Below are positions 7,027 to 16,143 of a DNA stretch of 64,000 bases, piece by piece; position 1 is the first letter of the stretch; each line of letters starts with the position of its first letter. Origin of the DNA: CADCWK01 sp964244115 (GTDB lineage Bacteria; Chloroflexota; Chloroflexia; Thermomicrobiales; UBA6265); the NCBI GenBank assembly GCA_964244115.1, contig CAXTHM010000011.1, positions 1 through 64,000 on the forward strand. The letters run 5' to 3'. The notes under the pieces are model-generated. The model was not told the origin of the DNA, made no database searches, and was given only the letters and a program-made list of their open reading frames with translations. The translations under genes and the position numbers were made by a program.

Positions 7027-7189
7027 CGGCAGTGGTCAGCAGACCTGCAATTGGTTCTGTTCGCCGGATCGGCCCGCTGGCACGCAACGTGGAACAATTG
7101 CGGCAGCCGACCACATCCCGGCCGGTATCAGTGCGTCCTGAACGCATCTCCCAGTGATCCCCAATCGCTGTGACGACGAGAGGTTCCCT

Positions 7190-10100
7190 GTGTCCGTATC
7201 CCTCGACCACCTGACTCCGACGACCCCGGCCGCCGCGCCGATCGACGTCATCCCCGGCTTCGACGAGGCCGCCAGCGATCCGGCCCTGACCGAGGCCGTC
7301 GCCCGAATCGGCGAGGCACTGGCCGGGCGCGGCCCGATGCGGGCGCCCCGGGCCACGTACCGGCTCCAGTTCCACGAGGGATTCACCTTCCGGGACGCCG
7401 CCGCGATCGTGCCGTACCTGGCCGCCCTCGGCGTCAGCTCCCTCTACGCCTCGCCGATCTTCCAGGCTCGCCCCGGCAGCACCCACGGCTACGACGTCGT
7501 CGACTACGGCGCCCTGAACGAGGAGCTCGGCGGCGCGGCCGGGTTCGCCGAGCTGACCGCCGCCCTCGATGCCGCCGGCCTCGGCCTGCTGCTCGACTTC
7601 GTTCCCAACCACATGGGCATCGGCTCCGGCACCAACGGCTGGTGGCTGAGCGTCCTGGAGCACGGCCGCGGCTCCCCCTACGGGATCTTCTTCGACATCG
7701 ACTGGGAGCCGCTCGCGACCGACATGCGCGGCCGCGTCCTGCTCCCGATTCTGGGGGACCAGTACGGCGTCACGCTGGAGGCGGGCGAGCTCGAGGTCCG
7801 GTTCGACCCCGAAGCCGGTGCCTTCCAGCTCGCCTACTACGACAACGTCCTGCCCCTCGCGCCGGAGACCTACGCGATCATCCTCCACCTCGCCCTGGAG
7901 CAGCTCCAGACGGAGATGGATGCCGATGACATGGCGCTGCTCGAGTTCCAGAGCGTCATGACCTCGCTGGAGCGCCTGCCGGACCGCGACGACCCCGACG
8001 CCCTCGGGATCGAAGAGCGCCAGCGCGAGACCAGGATCGGCAAGCGCCGCCTGGCGGAACTCGCCGCCCGCTCCACCGGGATCGCCGCCGCCATCAGCCA
8101 GGCGACGGTCGCGATCAACGGGACCGATGGCGACCCGGCCTCGTTCGACCGGCTCGACCGGCTGCTGGAAGCCCAGGTCTACCGGCTGGCCTACTGGCGC
8201 GTCGCGGCCGAGGAGATCAACTACCGGCGCTTCTTCGCCATCAACGACCTCGCCTCGATTCGGCAGGAAGACCCGACGGTGTTCCGCGCCTCCCATGAGC
8301 TCCTGATCCGGCTGATGGCCGAGGGGACCGTCGACGGCGTCCGGATCGATCACATCGACGGCCTGCTCGACCCGGCCCGCTACGCCCGCGACCTCCAGCG
8401 CGCCTACCTGCTCGAGGCCGGCCGGCGGGCGTACGAGGCCGACTCCTCACTCTCCGGCGAGGATGCGCCCGGCTGGGAAGCGATCGAACCCGCCCTCGAT
8501 GACTGGCTGGATGCCGCCGGGAGCGACGAGCCCGCCCTGGTCAAGCCCGTCTACCTGCTGGTCGAGAAGATCCTCGAGCACGGTGAGGACCTCCCCGCCG
8601 ACTGGCTGGTCGACGGCACGACCGGCTACGAGTTCGCCAACTCGTCGACCGGCCTGTTCGTCGACGGTAGCGCCCGCAAGGCCTTCGACGAGCTCTACGC
8701 CGCCTTCCTTGGCGAGCGCCGGATCCGGCTCACCGAGATCGTCTACGAGGCCAAGCGGATGATCCTGCGCGATGCCCTCGCCAGCGAGCTCTCCGTCCTC
8801 GCCGACCAGCTCGACGACATCAGCGCCGCGAACCGCCGCTCCCGGGACTTCACCCCGCAGAGCCTCCGGACCGGCCTGCGCGAGGTCATCGCCGGCTTCC
8901 CGGTCTACCGCAGCTACGTCGGCTGGGACGCCGACAGCGGCGAGCCGATCGTCCAGGCGACCGACCGCCACGCGATCGAGGCCGCCGTCGAGGCCGCCCG
9001 CCGCCGCAACACCGGCGCCGACCCGTCCCTGTTCGCGTTCATCCGGGATGTCCTGCTGGTCCAGGTCGAGGGGGCGACGGACGAGCAGCGGGCCGCCCAC
9101 GGCCGCCTCGCCGTCAAGGTCCAGCAGCTCTCCGGCCCGGTAATGGCCAAGGGGCTGGAGGACACCGCCTTCTTCCGCTATCTCCGCCTGCTCGCCCTGA
9201 ACGAGGTCGGCGGCGAGCCCGGCACCTTCGGCACGACGGTCAACGCGTTCCACGCCGAGAGCCGGGGCCGCCTCGCCCATCTCCCGGACGCGATGGTCGC
9301 CTCCTCCACCCACGACACCAAGCGCAGCGAGGACGTCCGTGCCCGGATCGCCGCCCTGTCGGAGTTGCCGGGCGGCTGGCGATCGGCGGTCAACCGCTGG
9401 TCCCGGTTCAACCGGAAGTTCAAGAGCCGCGTCGACGGCGAGCCCGCCCCGGACCGCAACGACGAGTACTACATCTACCAGACGATCCTGGGCGCCTGGC
9501 CGTTCGAGGTGGACGCGCGGCAGCCCGATGTCTGGGCGGCGTTCGTCGACCGGGTGATCGAGAACACGATCAAGGCGACCCGCGAGGCCAGCATCCACAC
9601 CAGCTGGATCGCGCCGAGCGATTACGAGCCCGCCACCGAGCGGTTCATCCGGAGCATCCTCGACCCCGACCAGACCGGTAACCGCTTCTTCGAGGACGTC
9701 CAGACCCTGCGGACCACCGTCGCCAACGTCGGCATGTCCAACGGGCTGGCGATGCAGCTCCTCAAGCTGACCGTCCCCGGCGTCCCCGACATCTACCAGG
9801 GCACGGACAGCTGGGACTTCAGCCTGACCGACCCGGACAACCGCCGCCCGGTCGACTTCGCCGCCCGGGCTGCCGCCCTCGATGCCCTGGCCGGCAAGCA
9901 GCCCGGCAAGATCCAGGGACTCGTCGCCAGCGCGCCCGACGGCCGGATCAAGCTGTTCACCACCGCCCGGACGCTGGCCTTCCGCCGGGACCACGAGGAG
10001 CTGTTCCGGCGCGGCACCCATGAGCCGCTGGAGGCGCACGGCACGCACGCCGCCAGCGTCGTCGCCTTCGCCCGCCGCCTGCCCGTCGGCGTCCGGAGCA

Positions 10101-10369
10101 GTGCCACGCCGGACGCGGAGGCGCTCGTCGTCGTCCCCCGCCTCGTCCACGCCCTCAGCACCCCGGAGCAGCCCTTCGCGCTCGGCGAGACGTGGGGCGC
10201 GACGACCCTGACGATCCCCGGCGCCCCGGCTGGCACGGTCTATCGCAACGTTCTGACGCACGAGGAACTCACGACCATCGACGCCGGGCAGGAGGGCCGC
10301 AGCGTCCTGCCGCTGGCCGGTATCTTCGGCTACTTCCCGGTGGCGTTGCTGGAGCGGGTGACCCCGTGA
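7190..10369 (+). CDS. treY: Maltooligosyl trehalose synthase
   Basis: 1059 residues from the GTG at 7190, which has GAGAGG six bases upstream; the earlier ATG at 7154 has no such site. TreY turns the reducing-end alpha-1,4 bond of maltodextrins into an alpha,alpha-1,1 bond, making maltooligosyl trehalose in the cytoplasm. Visible GH13 features: 'TYRLQFHEGFTF' (about residue 56), 'LLLDFVPNHMG' (about 132-142), the nucleophile region 'VDGVRIDHIDGLLDP' (about 380-394), the acid/base region around 'YLLVEKILEHGEDLP', and 'SSTHDTKRSEDVRARI' (about 704-719) near the end of the barrel. Length is above the usual 700-950 residues through loop insertions. The expected partner treZ is not in this window, so trehalose formation depends on a gene elsewhere. 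Confidence 0.95.
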   Translation: MSVSLDHLTPTTPAAAPIDVIPGFDEAASDPALTEAVARIGEALAGRGPMRAPRATYRLQFHEGFTFRDAAAIVPYLAALGVSSLYASPIFQARPGSTHGYDVVDYGALNEELGGAAGFAELTAALDAAGLGLLLDFVPNHMGIGSGTNGWWLSVLEHGRGSPYGIFFDIDWEPLATDMRGRVLLPILGDQYGVTLEAGELEVRFDPEAGAFQLAYYDNVLPLAPETYAIILHLALEQLQTEMDADDMALLEFQSVMTSLERLPDRDDPDALGIEERQRETRIGKRRLAELAARSTGIAAAISQATVAINGTDGDPASFDRLDRLLEAQVYRLAYWRVAAEEINYRRFFAINDLASIRQEDPTVFRASHELLIRLMAEGTVDGVRIDHIDGLLDPARYARDLQRAYLLEAGRRAYEADSSLSGEDAPGWEAIEPALDDWLDAAGSDEPALVKPVYLLVEKILEHGEDLPADWLVDGTTGYEFANSSTGLFVDGSARKAFDELYAAFLGERRIRLTEIVYEAKRMILRDALASELSVLADQLDDISAANRRSRDFTPQSLRTGLREVIAGFPVYRSYVGWDADSGEPIVQATDRHAIEAAVEAARRRNTGADPSLFAFIRDVLLVQVEGATDEQRAAHGRLAVKVQQLSGPVMAKGLEDTAFFRYLRLLALNEVGGEPGTFGTTVNAFHAESRGRLAHLPDAMVASSTHDTKRSEDVRARIAALSELPGGWRSAVNRWSRFNRKFKSRVDGEPAPDRNDEYYIYQTILGAWPFEVDARQPDVWAAFVDRVIENTIKATREASIHTSWIAPSDYEPATERFIRSILDPDQTGNRFFEDVQTLRTTVANVGMSNGLAMQLLKLTVPGVPDIYQGTDSWDFSLTDPDNRRPVDFAARAAALDALAGKQPGKIQGLVASAPDGRIKLFTTARTLAFRRDHEELFRRGTHEPLEAHGTHAASVVAFARRLPVGVRSSATPDAEALVVVPRLVHALSTPEQPFALGETWGATTLTIPGAPAGTVYRNVLTHEELTTIDAGQEGRSVLPLAGIFGYFPVALLERVTP

Positions 10370-10370
10370 C

Positions 10371-10408
10371 CCGACCATAAATGGATCGGGCTCAGGAACG
10401 ATGTGGCG
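10371..10408 (+). repeat. Family D repeat
   Basis: Core AATGGATCGGGCTCAGGA followed by ACGATGT. The same core is at 12305-12338 and, reversed, at 12467-12499. Confidence 0.8.
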
Positions 10409-10494
10409 GACGTGGTTTGCTCATATGGAGGTAGCGTCCTGTCAGTGAGGACGTGCTTATCTCTTGCCGGACGGCGGCGCCGGGACGTCGTCTG

Positions 10495-10620
10495 GTAGGG
10501 GCGACCCTTGTGGTCGTAGGTAATGCAGCGGCCTGGTCGTAGGGGCGCAGCTTGCAAGCCCGGCCGCCGCAGCGGCCTTCGCCGTCAGGCGAGACTGGCG
10601 CTCCGGGTTCAATCCTGTGC
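10495..10620 (+). repeat. Family A intergenic repeat (tandem start)
   Basis: Contains GTAGGGGCGACCCTTG, then a second GTAGGGGCGCAGCTTGCAAG with a GC-rich tail 'GCCGCCGCAGCGGCCTTCGCC'-like split by mismatches. Related copies occur at 10728, 12215, 12517, 24708, 34958 and 43378. Confidence 0.75.
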
Positions 10621-10727
10621 GGCCTCCCCATGCATCCGGGTAACGGCGGCATTCGTCGCTGGGACGAAGGGGAGTTGGCCGGACAGCAGACGACATGGCA
10701 ACCGCAACACCGGTTATGGCCCGGCGC

Positions 10728-10775
10728 AGCTATGGCGCCTGCGGGTGCTGGACTCGCAAGTTTCGCCCGTACAGA
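10728..10775 (-). repeat. Family A repeat, reversed
   Basis: Plus strand GGACTCGCAAGTTTCGCCC is the reverse of the family A core. Confidence 0.7.
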
Positions 10776-11127
10776 CCTTTTTGCTCACCCCAGGCAGGCG
10801 AAGCCAACAAAAGGAGCCCCTCTCCTGACGCATCCGCAGATGCGGGCAGGGGAGGGGTTGGGGTCTTACCGCCATCCAGTTTTCAAACGAACCGCGTTCG
10901 CCCGCTTTCGGGTCCGATCGTGGGGAATGCGTGGGATATCCCCACGCGCTGGCCCGGCTCAAACCCGGTCGGGCCAGCTCCCTCCGCCCTCAACCTGGAC
11001 CCGACGGCCCGCTGCGGCACCAAAGAACAGTGCTCCACTGGCCTGCTCGGTGCCGTGCGGGTTTCCGGACGAAAACTGTATGGCAGTAAGGAGGTTGGGG
11101 TGGGGACTTCTCCGCTGTCAACACCTC

Positions 11128-12105
11128 CTACGCCAGCAGGTGCCCCAGTGACCCATCGACGTACCGCCGGATCTCCGTTAGGTCCGCCACCGGGTCGGCC
11201 GCGCCGTCCAGCTCGAACACCGCCCAGCCGTCGTAGCGGATGTCGCGCAGCGTCCGCACCCAGCCCGGCCAGTCGACCACGCCCCGGCCGACGGCCGCGA
11301 ACCACTGGAGCTGGGTCTCGTAGATCCGCTCGTCGATCACCGTGTCACGCGGGGCCGGGCCGGTCGCGTCCTTCCAGTGGGTCAGGGTGACGCGATCCTG
11401 ATGCCGTCGGGTGATCTCGATCGGGTCCGACCCGGCGACGGTGTACTGGGCCGTGTCCGGGCAGAGCGAGACATAGTCCGGGTCCGTCAGCAGCATGAAC
11501 AGGTCGGTGTCCCGGCTGGAGCGGAGCATCGAGAATGACTCGGGGTGCAGCGCCAGGTCGACGCCATGCCGAGCCGTCGCGACACCCATCAGGTTGAGCG
11601 TCTCCGCGATCGGCTCGGCCCGGCGCAGATCGACGATCGTCGGCGACGCTCCGAGCCGGGTCGCCCGTGGGCTGAGCGACGCGACCATCGTCGGTGCCCC
11701 GCAGCCCGCCAGGAACTCGGCGTACCGCCCGGCGATCTCGACCGATTCCTCCCGGTCGGCCGGGTCGCCGAAGTCGAGGTGGCGGTCGGTGCCGGGGACG
11801 CGGGAGGAGAGATAGCCCGAGCAGACGACCAGTCCGTGGGCCGCGACATCGTCGGCAAACGCCGCCGCCGACCCGTAGGCGGTCAGGGCGCTGGTCCAGT
11901 CGCCCGGCCCGAACGTGATCTCGATCCCGTCCAATCCGGCCTCGGAGACGGCGCCCAGGATGCGCTTCCAGAACGTCGCCTCGTCCCAAGTCCCCCACCG
12001 GAAGAGGTCGCCGATGTCGGCATAGGCGGCGTCGGCGCCCCAGTAGCGCGGGTCGTAGAAGGTGCAGAGGTCGGTCGCGAACCGGATCCGGCTGGTGGTT
12101 GGCAT
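11128..12105 (-). CDS. Sugar phosphate isomerase/epimerase (AP-endonuclease-2-like TIM barrel)
   Basis: 325 residues from the ATG at 12105. The protein follows the xylose-isomerase-like TIM barrel: 'GLDGIEITFGPGDW' at the end of an early strand, 'VDLALHPESFSM' with a metal-binding Glu (about residues 180-191), 'VSLCPDTAQYTVAGSDP' with an Asp (about 213-229), 'VTLTHWKDATGP' with His and Asp (about 240-251), and 'YDGWAVFELDGAADP' near the end. Such enzymes use a divalent metal to isomerise or epimerise ketoses or inositol derivatives; substrate specificity is not readable. It is a single-gene unit between repeat-rich gaps. Confidence 0.85.
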   Translation of the reverse strand: MPTTSRIRFATDLCTFYDPRYWGADAAYADIGDLFRWGTWDEATFWKRILGAVSEAGLDGIEITFGPGDWTSALTAYGSAAAFADDVAAHGLVVCSGYLSSRVPGTDRHLDFGDPADREESVEIAGRYAEFLAGCGAPTMVASLSPRATRLGASPTIVDLRRAEPIAETLNLMGVATARHGVDLALHPESFSMLRSSRDTDLFMLLTDPDYVSLCPDTAQYTVAGSDPIEITRRHQDRVTLTHWKDATGPAPRDTVIDERIYETQLQWFAAVGRGVVDWPGWVRTLRDIRYDGWAVFELDGAADPVADLTEIRRYVDGSLGHLLA

Positions 12106-12214
12106 CGGTGGCTCCCTCGTGGTTGCTTATGACGCTGACAGGGATTGTCCCGCAGAATCCATTGCGACGTTACGGTTGGCCACTGTCGGACTACGGAGCG
12201 GCCGAATCACGTTT

Positions 12215-12262
12215 CGTAGGGGCGAAGCGCTCGCTCTGCTGGAGAGCCCGGCGCCCGTACGC
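12215..12262 (+). repeat. Family A repeat
   Basis: Starts TCGTAGGGGCGAAGC and ends GGCGCCCGTAC. Its reversed partner is at 12517-12565. Confidence 0.7.
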
Positions 12263-12304
12263 ACCAAAGACCCGCCGGACGATAACCCGTGTTCCGGCGT
12301 TGGC

Positions 12305-12338
12305 CCGATCATGAATGGATCGGGCTCGGAGACGATGT
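12305..12338 (+). repeat. Family D repeat
   Basis: ATGAATGGATCGGGCTCGGA then GACGATG; inverted match at 12467-12499. Confidence 0.85.
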
Positions 12339-12466
12339 CGCCCACGTAGGTGCCGGATTCAACCTGTCGGTTGCGAGCTCTTGGATGCGTCCGGCGGGAG
12401 GTATCCATCTGACCATAACGTCGGCTCGACGACCCGAGTCCGCCCTGAACCCCGAATCTTTCCGGT

Positions 12467-12499
12467 CATCGTCTCTGAGCCCGATCCATTCATGGTCGG
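12467..12499 (-). repeat. Family D repeat, reversed
   Basis: Plus strand CATCGTCTCTGAGCCCGATC then CATTCATGG, the reverse of 12305-12338 with one or two differences. Confidence 0.85.
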
Positions 12500-12516
12500 G
12501 ACTACGTCGACGACGG

Positions 12517-12565
12517 CGCCTGCGGGCGCCGGACTCGCAAGCTTCGCCCCTACGACGATGGGGTC
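12517..12565 (-). repeat. Family A repeat, reversed
   Basis: Plus strand ACTCGCAAGCTTCGCCCCTA is the reverse of the family A core. Confidence 0.75.
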
Positions 12566-12586
12566 CTCGCCTCGTCGCATGTAGCT

Positions 12587-13754
12587 TCACTCCGTCGCGC
12601 AGATCACGCACCACGGCTGGTCGCGGACTCGTGTCATCGCGAGCGTCCCGCGGCCGCTCCCCAACAGCTTGAGCCGCTTGCGGATCTGCTCGACGTCCCC
12701 GGCCAGTCCGCGGCGGCGGATGTCGACGGAGCCGATCCCGAGCTCGCGGAGGCGGGCCGCGATCGCTCGCTCGTGCCAGGGCAGCGAGTCCAGCACGCGC
12801 AGGGTCCGGGCGAAGGGCGTCGTGACGGCGGTCTCGGTCGAGAGGAAGGCGATCTGCTCGTCGATCTTCCAGGCGCCGATCGTCCGGGCCAGGTCCTCGA
12901 CCAGCCCGGCCCGCGTCACCGCCGGGTTCGGGTCCAGCAGCCAGGCACCGGGCTCGGCGATCACGACCGGGTCGCCGGGGACCGGCGTCAGCGTCGCGCC
13001 GATGGGCAGGACCGTTGCCCGGCGTGTCGTCGTGGCGAGGGCGGGCGACCAGAGCGCCGCCTCCTTGAGGTCGCGCCCGTCGGCGACGANNNNNNNNNNC
13101 GACGAACTCCAGCTCCCAGCCCGGCGGGACGGTGTCGTGGTCGATCCCCGGCGCGGCCTTGATCCCGACCTTTGGCACCCGCTCGGCCAGGGCGATGCCC
13201 CACCCGAGCGGCGGCTCGGAGGCATGGGGTCCCATCCGGCCCCCGGTGGTCCGCCGGGCCGGGTCGATGAAGACGCCGTCGATCCCGGTCAGGTCGGCAC
13301 CCCGGACATCGCCCAGCCACGGCGTCACGGCATTCCCCAGGCCGTAGACGCCGGCGTTCAGCGTCGCCATCCGCAGGTGCTCGGGGTCGAGGTCGACTGC
13401 CAGCACGTCGGCGACGGCGGCCAGGGCGATCAGGTCGCCGCCGATCCCGGTGCAGAGGTCGGCGACCCGGCCCGCTCCCCGGAACCGCTCGGCGTGGCGC
13501 TGGCTGATCGGCTCGGCGGTCGCCTGCTCCAGCCCGGCTCGGGTCAGCCACATCGCGTCGGCCCGGCTGAATTTGCTCCGGGCGGTGATCCGGAGGTCGT
13601 GCAGTGCGAACGCGGCCGCGACCAACGCCGGGTCGTGGCGCCGCCGGAGCCGCTCGCTGACCCGCAGGACATCGCCGGCCGGGACCGGTTCGGTGCCCAG
13701 CTCGGCCAGGATCGCCTGCCCGCCCCGTCCACCGAGCCGGTCAGCGATCAGCAT
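12587..13754 (-). CDS. Class I SAM-dependent methyltransferase with THUMP-like domain (broken by N gap)
   Basis: From the ATG at 13754 the N-terminal part has 'SRADAMWLTRAGLEQAT', SAM-binding motif I 'VADLCTGIGGDLIALA' (about residues 94-109), 'VLAVDLDPEHL' and 'GVFIDPARRT' (about 160-169). Ten N at 13090-13099 shift the frame; beyond them another frame continues the same protein with the THUMP-like tail 'LGIGSVDIRRRGLAGDVEQIRKRLKLLG' and ends at 12587. The architecture matches the widespread family of rRNA/tRNA-methyltransferase-like proteins with a C-terminal THUMP-like domain; substrate unknown. Its start overlaps the end of the carbonic anhydrase gene by 14 bases, so the two are co-transcribed. 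The shift is an assembly artefact, not a natural frameshift. Confidence 0.85.
13090..13099. other. Assembly gap (10 N)
   Basis: Exactly ten N inside the methyltransferase gene. The real missing length is unknown; the coding frame changes across it. Confidence 0.99.
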
Positions 13755-14286
13755 CGGCGCCAGCGACGTCGACGGGGTGGAGCAGGCCGGTCGCGACGTC
13801 GAAGATCATCCCGCTGACCCGGATGTCCTTCGGCAGCAGCTTGCTCGACCGGATCACCTGGACGTCCCCGCGGACGCTCTCGTGCAGGTCGGCGAAGGTG
13901 AGGAAGTCGGTGTCGCCGGAATCGACGCCGAGATGGGCGAGCAGGTGGTGACGGATGTCGTCGTTGCTGAACCGGTTCTGGCCGCAGTCGGTGTGCTGGA
14001 TGACGAGGATCTCGCGGGTGCCGAGCAGGTTGGTCGAGACGACCAGCGAGCGGATCGCGTCCTCGCTGGCCCGGCCGCCGGCGTTGCGGATGACGTGGGC
14101 GTCGCCGAGCTTGAGCCCGAGGACGGGGAACAGCTGAATCCGGGCGTCCATGCAGGTCAGGATCGCCAGGTGGCGCGCCGGCCGGAGCGGGATGTCCGTG
14201 GTGCCGTGCCGGGTGGCGTACGCGCGGTTGGCGGCGAGGATGGCTTCGACCTGTGACCCAGAGGGTTTCGTAGATTCACTCGACAC
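13741..14286 (-). CDS. Beta-class carbonic anhydrase
   Basis: 181 residues from the GTG at 14286, which has AGGAG ten bases upstream; the longer frame to 14415 adds unrelated sequence. The zinc site is clear: 'CMDAR' with the Cys at about residue 45 and the Asp-Arg dyad, then 'IQHTDCGQNRF' supplying His and Cys. 'VIRNAGGRASEDAIRSL' is the other signature of the family. It interconverts CO2 and bicarbonate in the cytoplasm. It looks like the short beta class often seen in Gram-positive and Chloroflexota genomes. The last codons overlap the methyltransferase start. Confidence 0.92.
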   Translation of the reverse strand: MSSESTKPSGSQVEAILAANRAYATRHGTTDIPLRPARHLAILTCMDARIQLFPVLGLKLGDAHVIRNAGGRASEDAIRSLVVSTNLLGTREILVIQHTDCGQNRFSNDDIRHHLLAHLGVDSGDTDFLTFADLHESVRGDVQVIRSSKLLPKDIRVSGMIFDVATGLLHPVDVAGADADR

Positions 14287-14525
14287 GGTTGAGGGACTCC
14301 TGCCGGGCTGACCCGATGGGCGATCGAGCGCCGATGAGCCGTGGTACGGGATCGCGGTGCGGACGCGGCCGACGATCCGGTCCCATCCAACCGCTGATGG
14401 TACACCCCGGACCATCGGGCCCGCTAAAGTCGTGCGGCTTGTCGTGCCCGTGATCCCGGCTGTACAGTCGCATGCGGGAACCGTCGACGATGGTATCGGG
14501 GCCGAAGCGGGATAGAGGTGGGCGG

Positions 14526-15644
14526 GTGCGGCGAATCACGTTGGTGACGGTCGGGATCGGGACGGTCGGTGGGGCGGTGCTGGAGCAGGTCGTCGCCAAC
14601 CGGACGTACTGGCGGTCGGCGCTGGGCATCGATGTCCAGGTCGGCGCGATCGTGACCCGGGCCGGAGCGGTCGTCTCGGCCAGTGGCGGCCCGCTGCCGG
14701 ACGAAGTGTCGCTCGGCATGGTCCGGGGCCGGCGCGAGGGCACGACCGACGCCGCGCTGACCGGCGCCCCGATCGATGTGATCGCCCCCGTCCCGGCCCT
14801 GGAGCGCCTGACCGAGGCCGGACCGGTCGTCGTCGTCGATGCCGGGGCCGGGGAGGGCAGCGTCCCGCTCCTGATCGCCGCCCTCGGCAATGGCGCCGGT
14901 ATCGTGCTCGCCAACAAGGCGCCGCTGGCGATGCCGTGGGACGACGACGCCAGCCGGTTGCTCTGGGCCGAGGCTCGCTCCGGCGGCCGGGTCCGTTACG
15001 AGACGACCTGCGGCGCTGGCCTGCCGGTCATCTCGACGCTTCGCTCGATGCTCGACACCGCCGACGAGATCCGTGAGATCCAGGGCACGGTCTCCGGCAC
15101 CTTCGGCACGATCTTCTCCGATATCGCCGACGGTCAGTCGTTCGGCGACGCCGTCCGGGACGCCGCCGCCCATGGCTACACCGAGCCGGACCCGCGCGAC
15201 GACCTCAGCGGGCTGGACGTCGCCCGGAAGGCGCTGATCCTGGCCCGGACGATCGGCCGGACCCACGACCTCTCGCAGATGGCGGTCGAGAGCCTCGTCC
15301 CGGCCGCCCTCGCCAGCACCGACATCGACGTGCCGGCCTTCCTCGCCCGGATCGGCGAGCAGGACGCCGCGATCCTCCGGATGGCGACCGAAGCGACCCG
15401 CGCCGGCGGCACGCTGAAGTACGTCATGACCGTCGCCGACGGCGAGATCCCGACGGTCGGGCTCCGGACGGTCCCGCAGCGGGGCGTCCTGGGCGCGCTG
15501 CACGGCCCGGAGAACGTCGTCGTCATCCGTAGCCGCCGCTACGACGAGTACCCGCTGGCCATCTACGGTCCAGGCGCCGGCGCCGACGTCACCGCCGCCG
15601 GGGTTCTGGCCGATGTCCTGGCACTGGCACCCGTCATCGCATGA
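14526..15644 (+). CDS. hom: Homoserine dehydrogenase
   Basis: 372 residues from the GTG at 14526, which follows GAGGTG; an ATG at 14472 would add 18 unlikely residues. NAD(P) binding 'VGIGTVGGAVLEQV' (about residues 9-22), 'NKAPLA' (the usual ANK-x-L), 'GTVSGTFGTIFSDI' and 'GYTEPDPRDDLSGLDVARKALILAR' (about 217-241), containing the Asp and Lys used in hydride transfer. It reduces aspartate semialdehyde to homoserine on the Thr/Met route. It lacks a C-terminal ACT domain, so feedback by threonine through that domain is not expected. It diverges from the carbonic anhydrase. Confidence 0.92.
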   Translation: MRRITLVTVGIGTVGGAVLEQVVANRTYWRSALGIDVQVGAIVTRAGAVVSASGGPLPDEVSLGMVRGRREGTTDAALTGAPIDVIAPVPALERLTEAGPVVVVDAGAGEGSVPLLIAALGNGAGIVLANKAPLAMPWDDDASRLLWAEARSGGRVRYETTCGAGLPVISTLRSMLDTADEIREIQGTVSGTFGTIFSDIADGQSFGDAVRDAAAHGYTEPDPRDDLSGLDVARKALILARTIGRTHDLSQMAVESLVPAALASTDIDVPAFLARIGEQDAAILRMATEATRAGGTLKYVMTVADGEIPTVGLRTVPQRGVLGALHGPENVVVIRSRRYDEYPLAIYGPGAGADVTAAGVLADVLALAPVIA

Positions 15645-15671
15645 ACCAGATGGCTGCTGAAAGGGCGTACG

Positions 15672-16064
15672 ATGTCGCGTAGCTCCGATGAGGTCCTTCA
15701 GACGCAGCTTGAGAACGTCGAGTTCCGGGAGTACTGGGAGCGCACGGCGTTCGCGCGGGTGATCGCCAACCGCCTGATCAGATACCGGACTCAGCACCAG
15801 CTCTCCCAGACGGCGCTTGCCCGCCGGCTCGGGATGTCGCAGCCAGCCATTGCCCGGCTTGAAACCGGCGAGCACGACCCCAGGCCGGCCACGCTGTTCC
15901 GCCTGAGTCGTGAGCTAGGCCTGCGTTTCAACCTGGACATTCACCCGGTCGGCGTCCCGTCGGTAAGACCGTCCAACGCTGGGGATACCACACGGCAGGG
16001 GGATGACCTGGTCATGGAGCATGTCCTCTCGCGAGATGTCGAACTCGTGGTGCTCGCGGATTAG
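15672..16064 (+). CDS. XRE/HigA-like helix-turn-helix protein
   Basis: 130 residues from the ATG at 15672, 27 bases after the homoserine dehydrogenase. A leading helix 'FREYWERTAFARVIANRLIRYRTQHQLSQTALARRLGMSQPAIARLETGEHDPRPATLFRLSREL' carries a full Cro/CI HTH (residues about 36-86). The N-terminal extension before the HTH and the short tail are like HigA/MqsA-type antitoxins. No toxin gene adjoins it, so it is either a stand-alone regulator or an orphan antitoxin. Co-transcription with hom is possible. Confidence 0.8.
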   Translation: MSRSSDEVLQTQLENVEFREYWERTAFARVIANRLIRYRTQHQLSQTALARRLGMSQPAIARLETGEHDPRPATLFRLSRELGLRFNLDIHPVGVPSVRPSNAGDTTRQGDDLVMEHVLSRDVELVVLAD

Positions 16065-16143
16065 GACCTCCCCTCGCAGCGCTCTCCGCCCGCCCTCGCG
16101 ACGCGACCGGGGGACGGCCGTTCCGGGTGTCCGGTCTCAGCGT

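Larger units (their letters stand above)
10370..11127. other. Long intergenic region packed with repeats and hairpins
   Basis: Non-coding by inspection. It holds a family D copy (10371-10408), two family A copies (10495-10620 and, reversed, 10728-10775), a B-like element near 10812-10860, and two perfect small hairpins around 10929-10949 (GCGTGGG/CCCACGC) and 10951-10979 (CTGGCCCG/CGGGCCAG). No protein is supported. Confidence 0.7.
12106..12586. other. Intergenic region with inverted family A/D repeats
   Basis: Holds family A at 12215-12262 and 12517-12565 (opposite orientations) and family D at 12305-12338 and 12467-12499 (opposite orientations). The nested arrangement A-D-(spacer)-D'-A' makes one large imperfect inverted repeat of about 350 bases. 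No protein is supported. Confidence 0.7.

Noticed and set aside
8447..10378. Very long open frame (643 codons) on the minus strand
   Set aside because: Antisense shadow of treY caused by high-GC codon bias; composition is Gly/Ala/Arg/Asp-rich and no domain is visible.
10552..11390. Plus-strand frames of about 200 codons after treY
   Set aside because: They run through repeats and hairpins and have no protein-like pattern.
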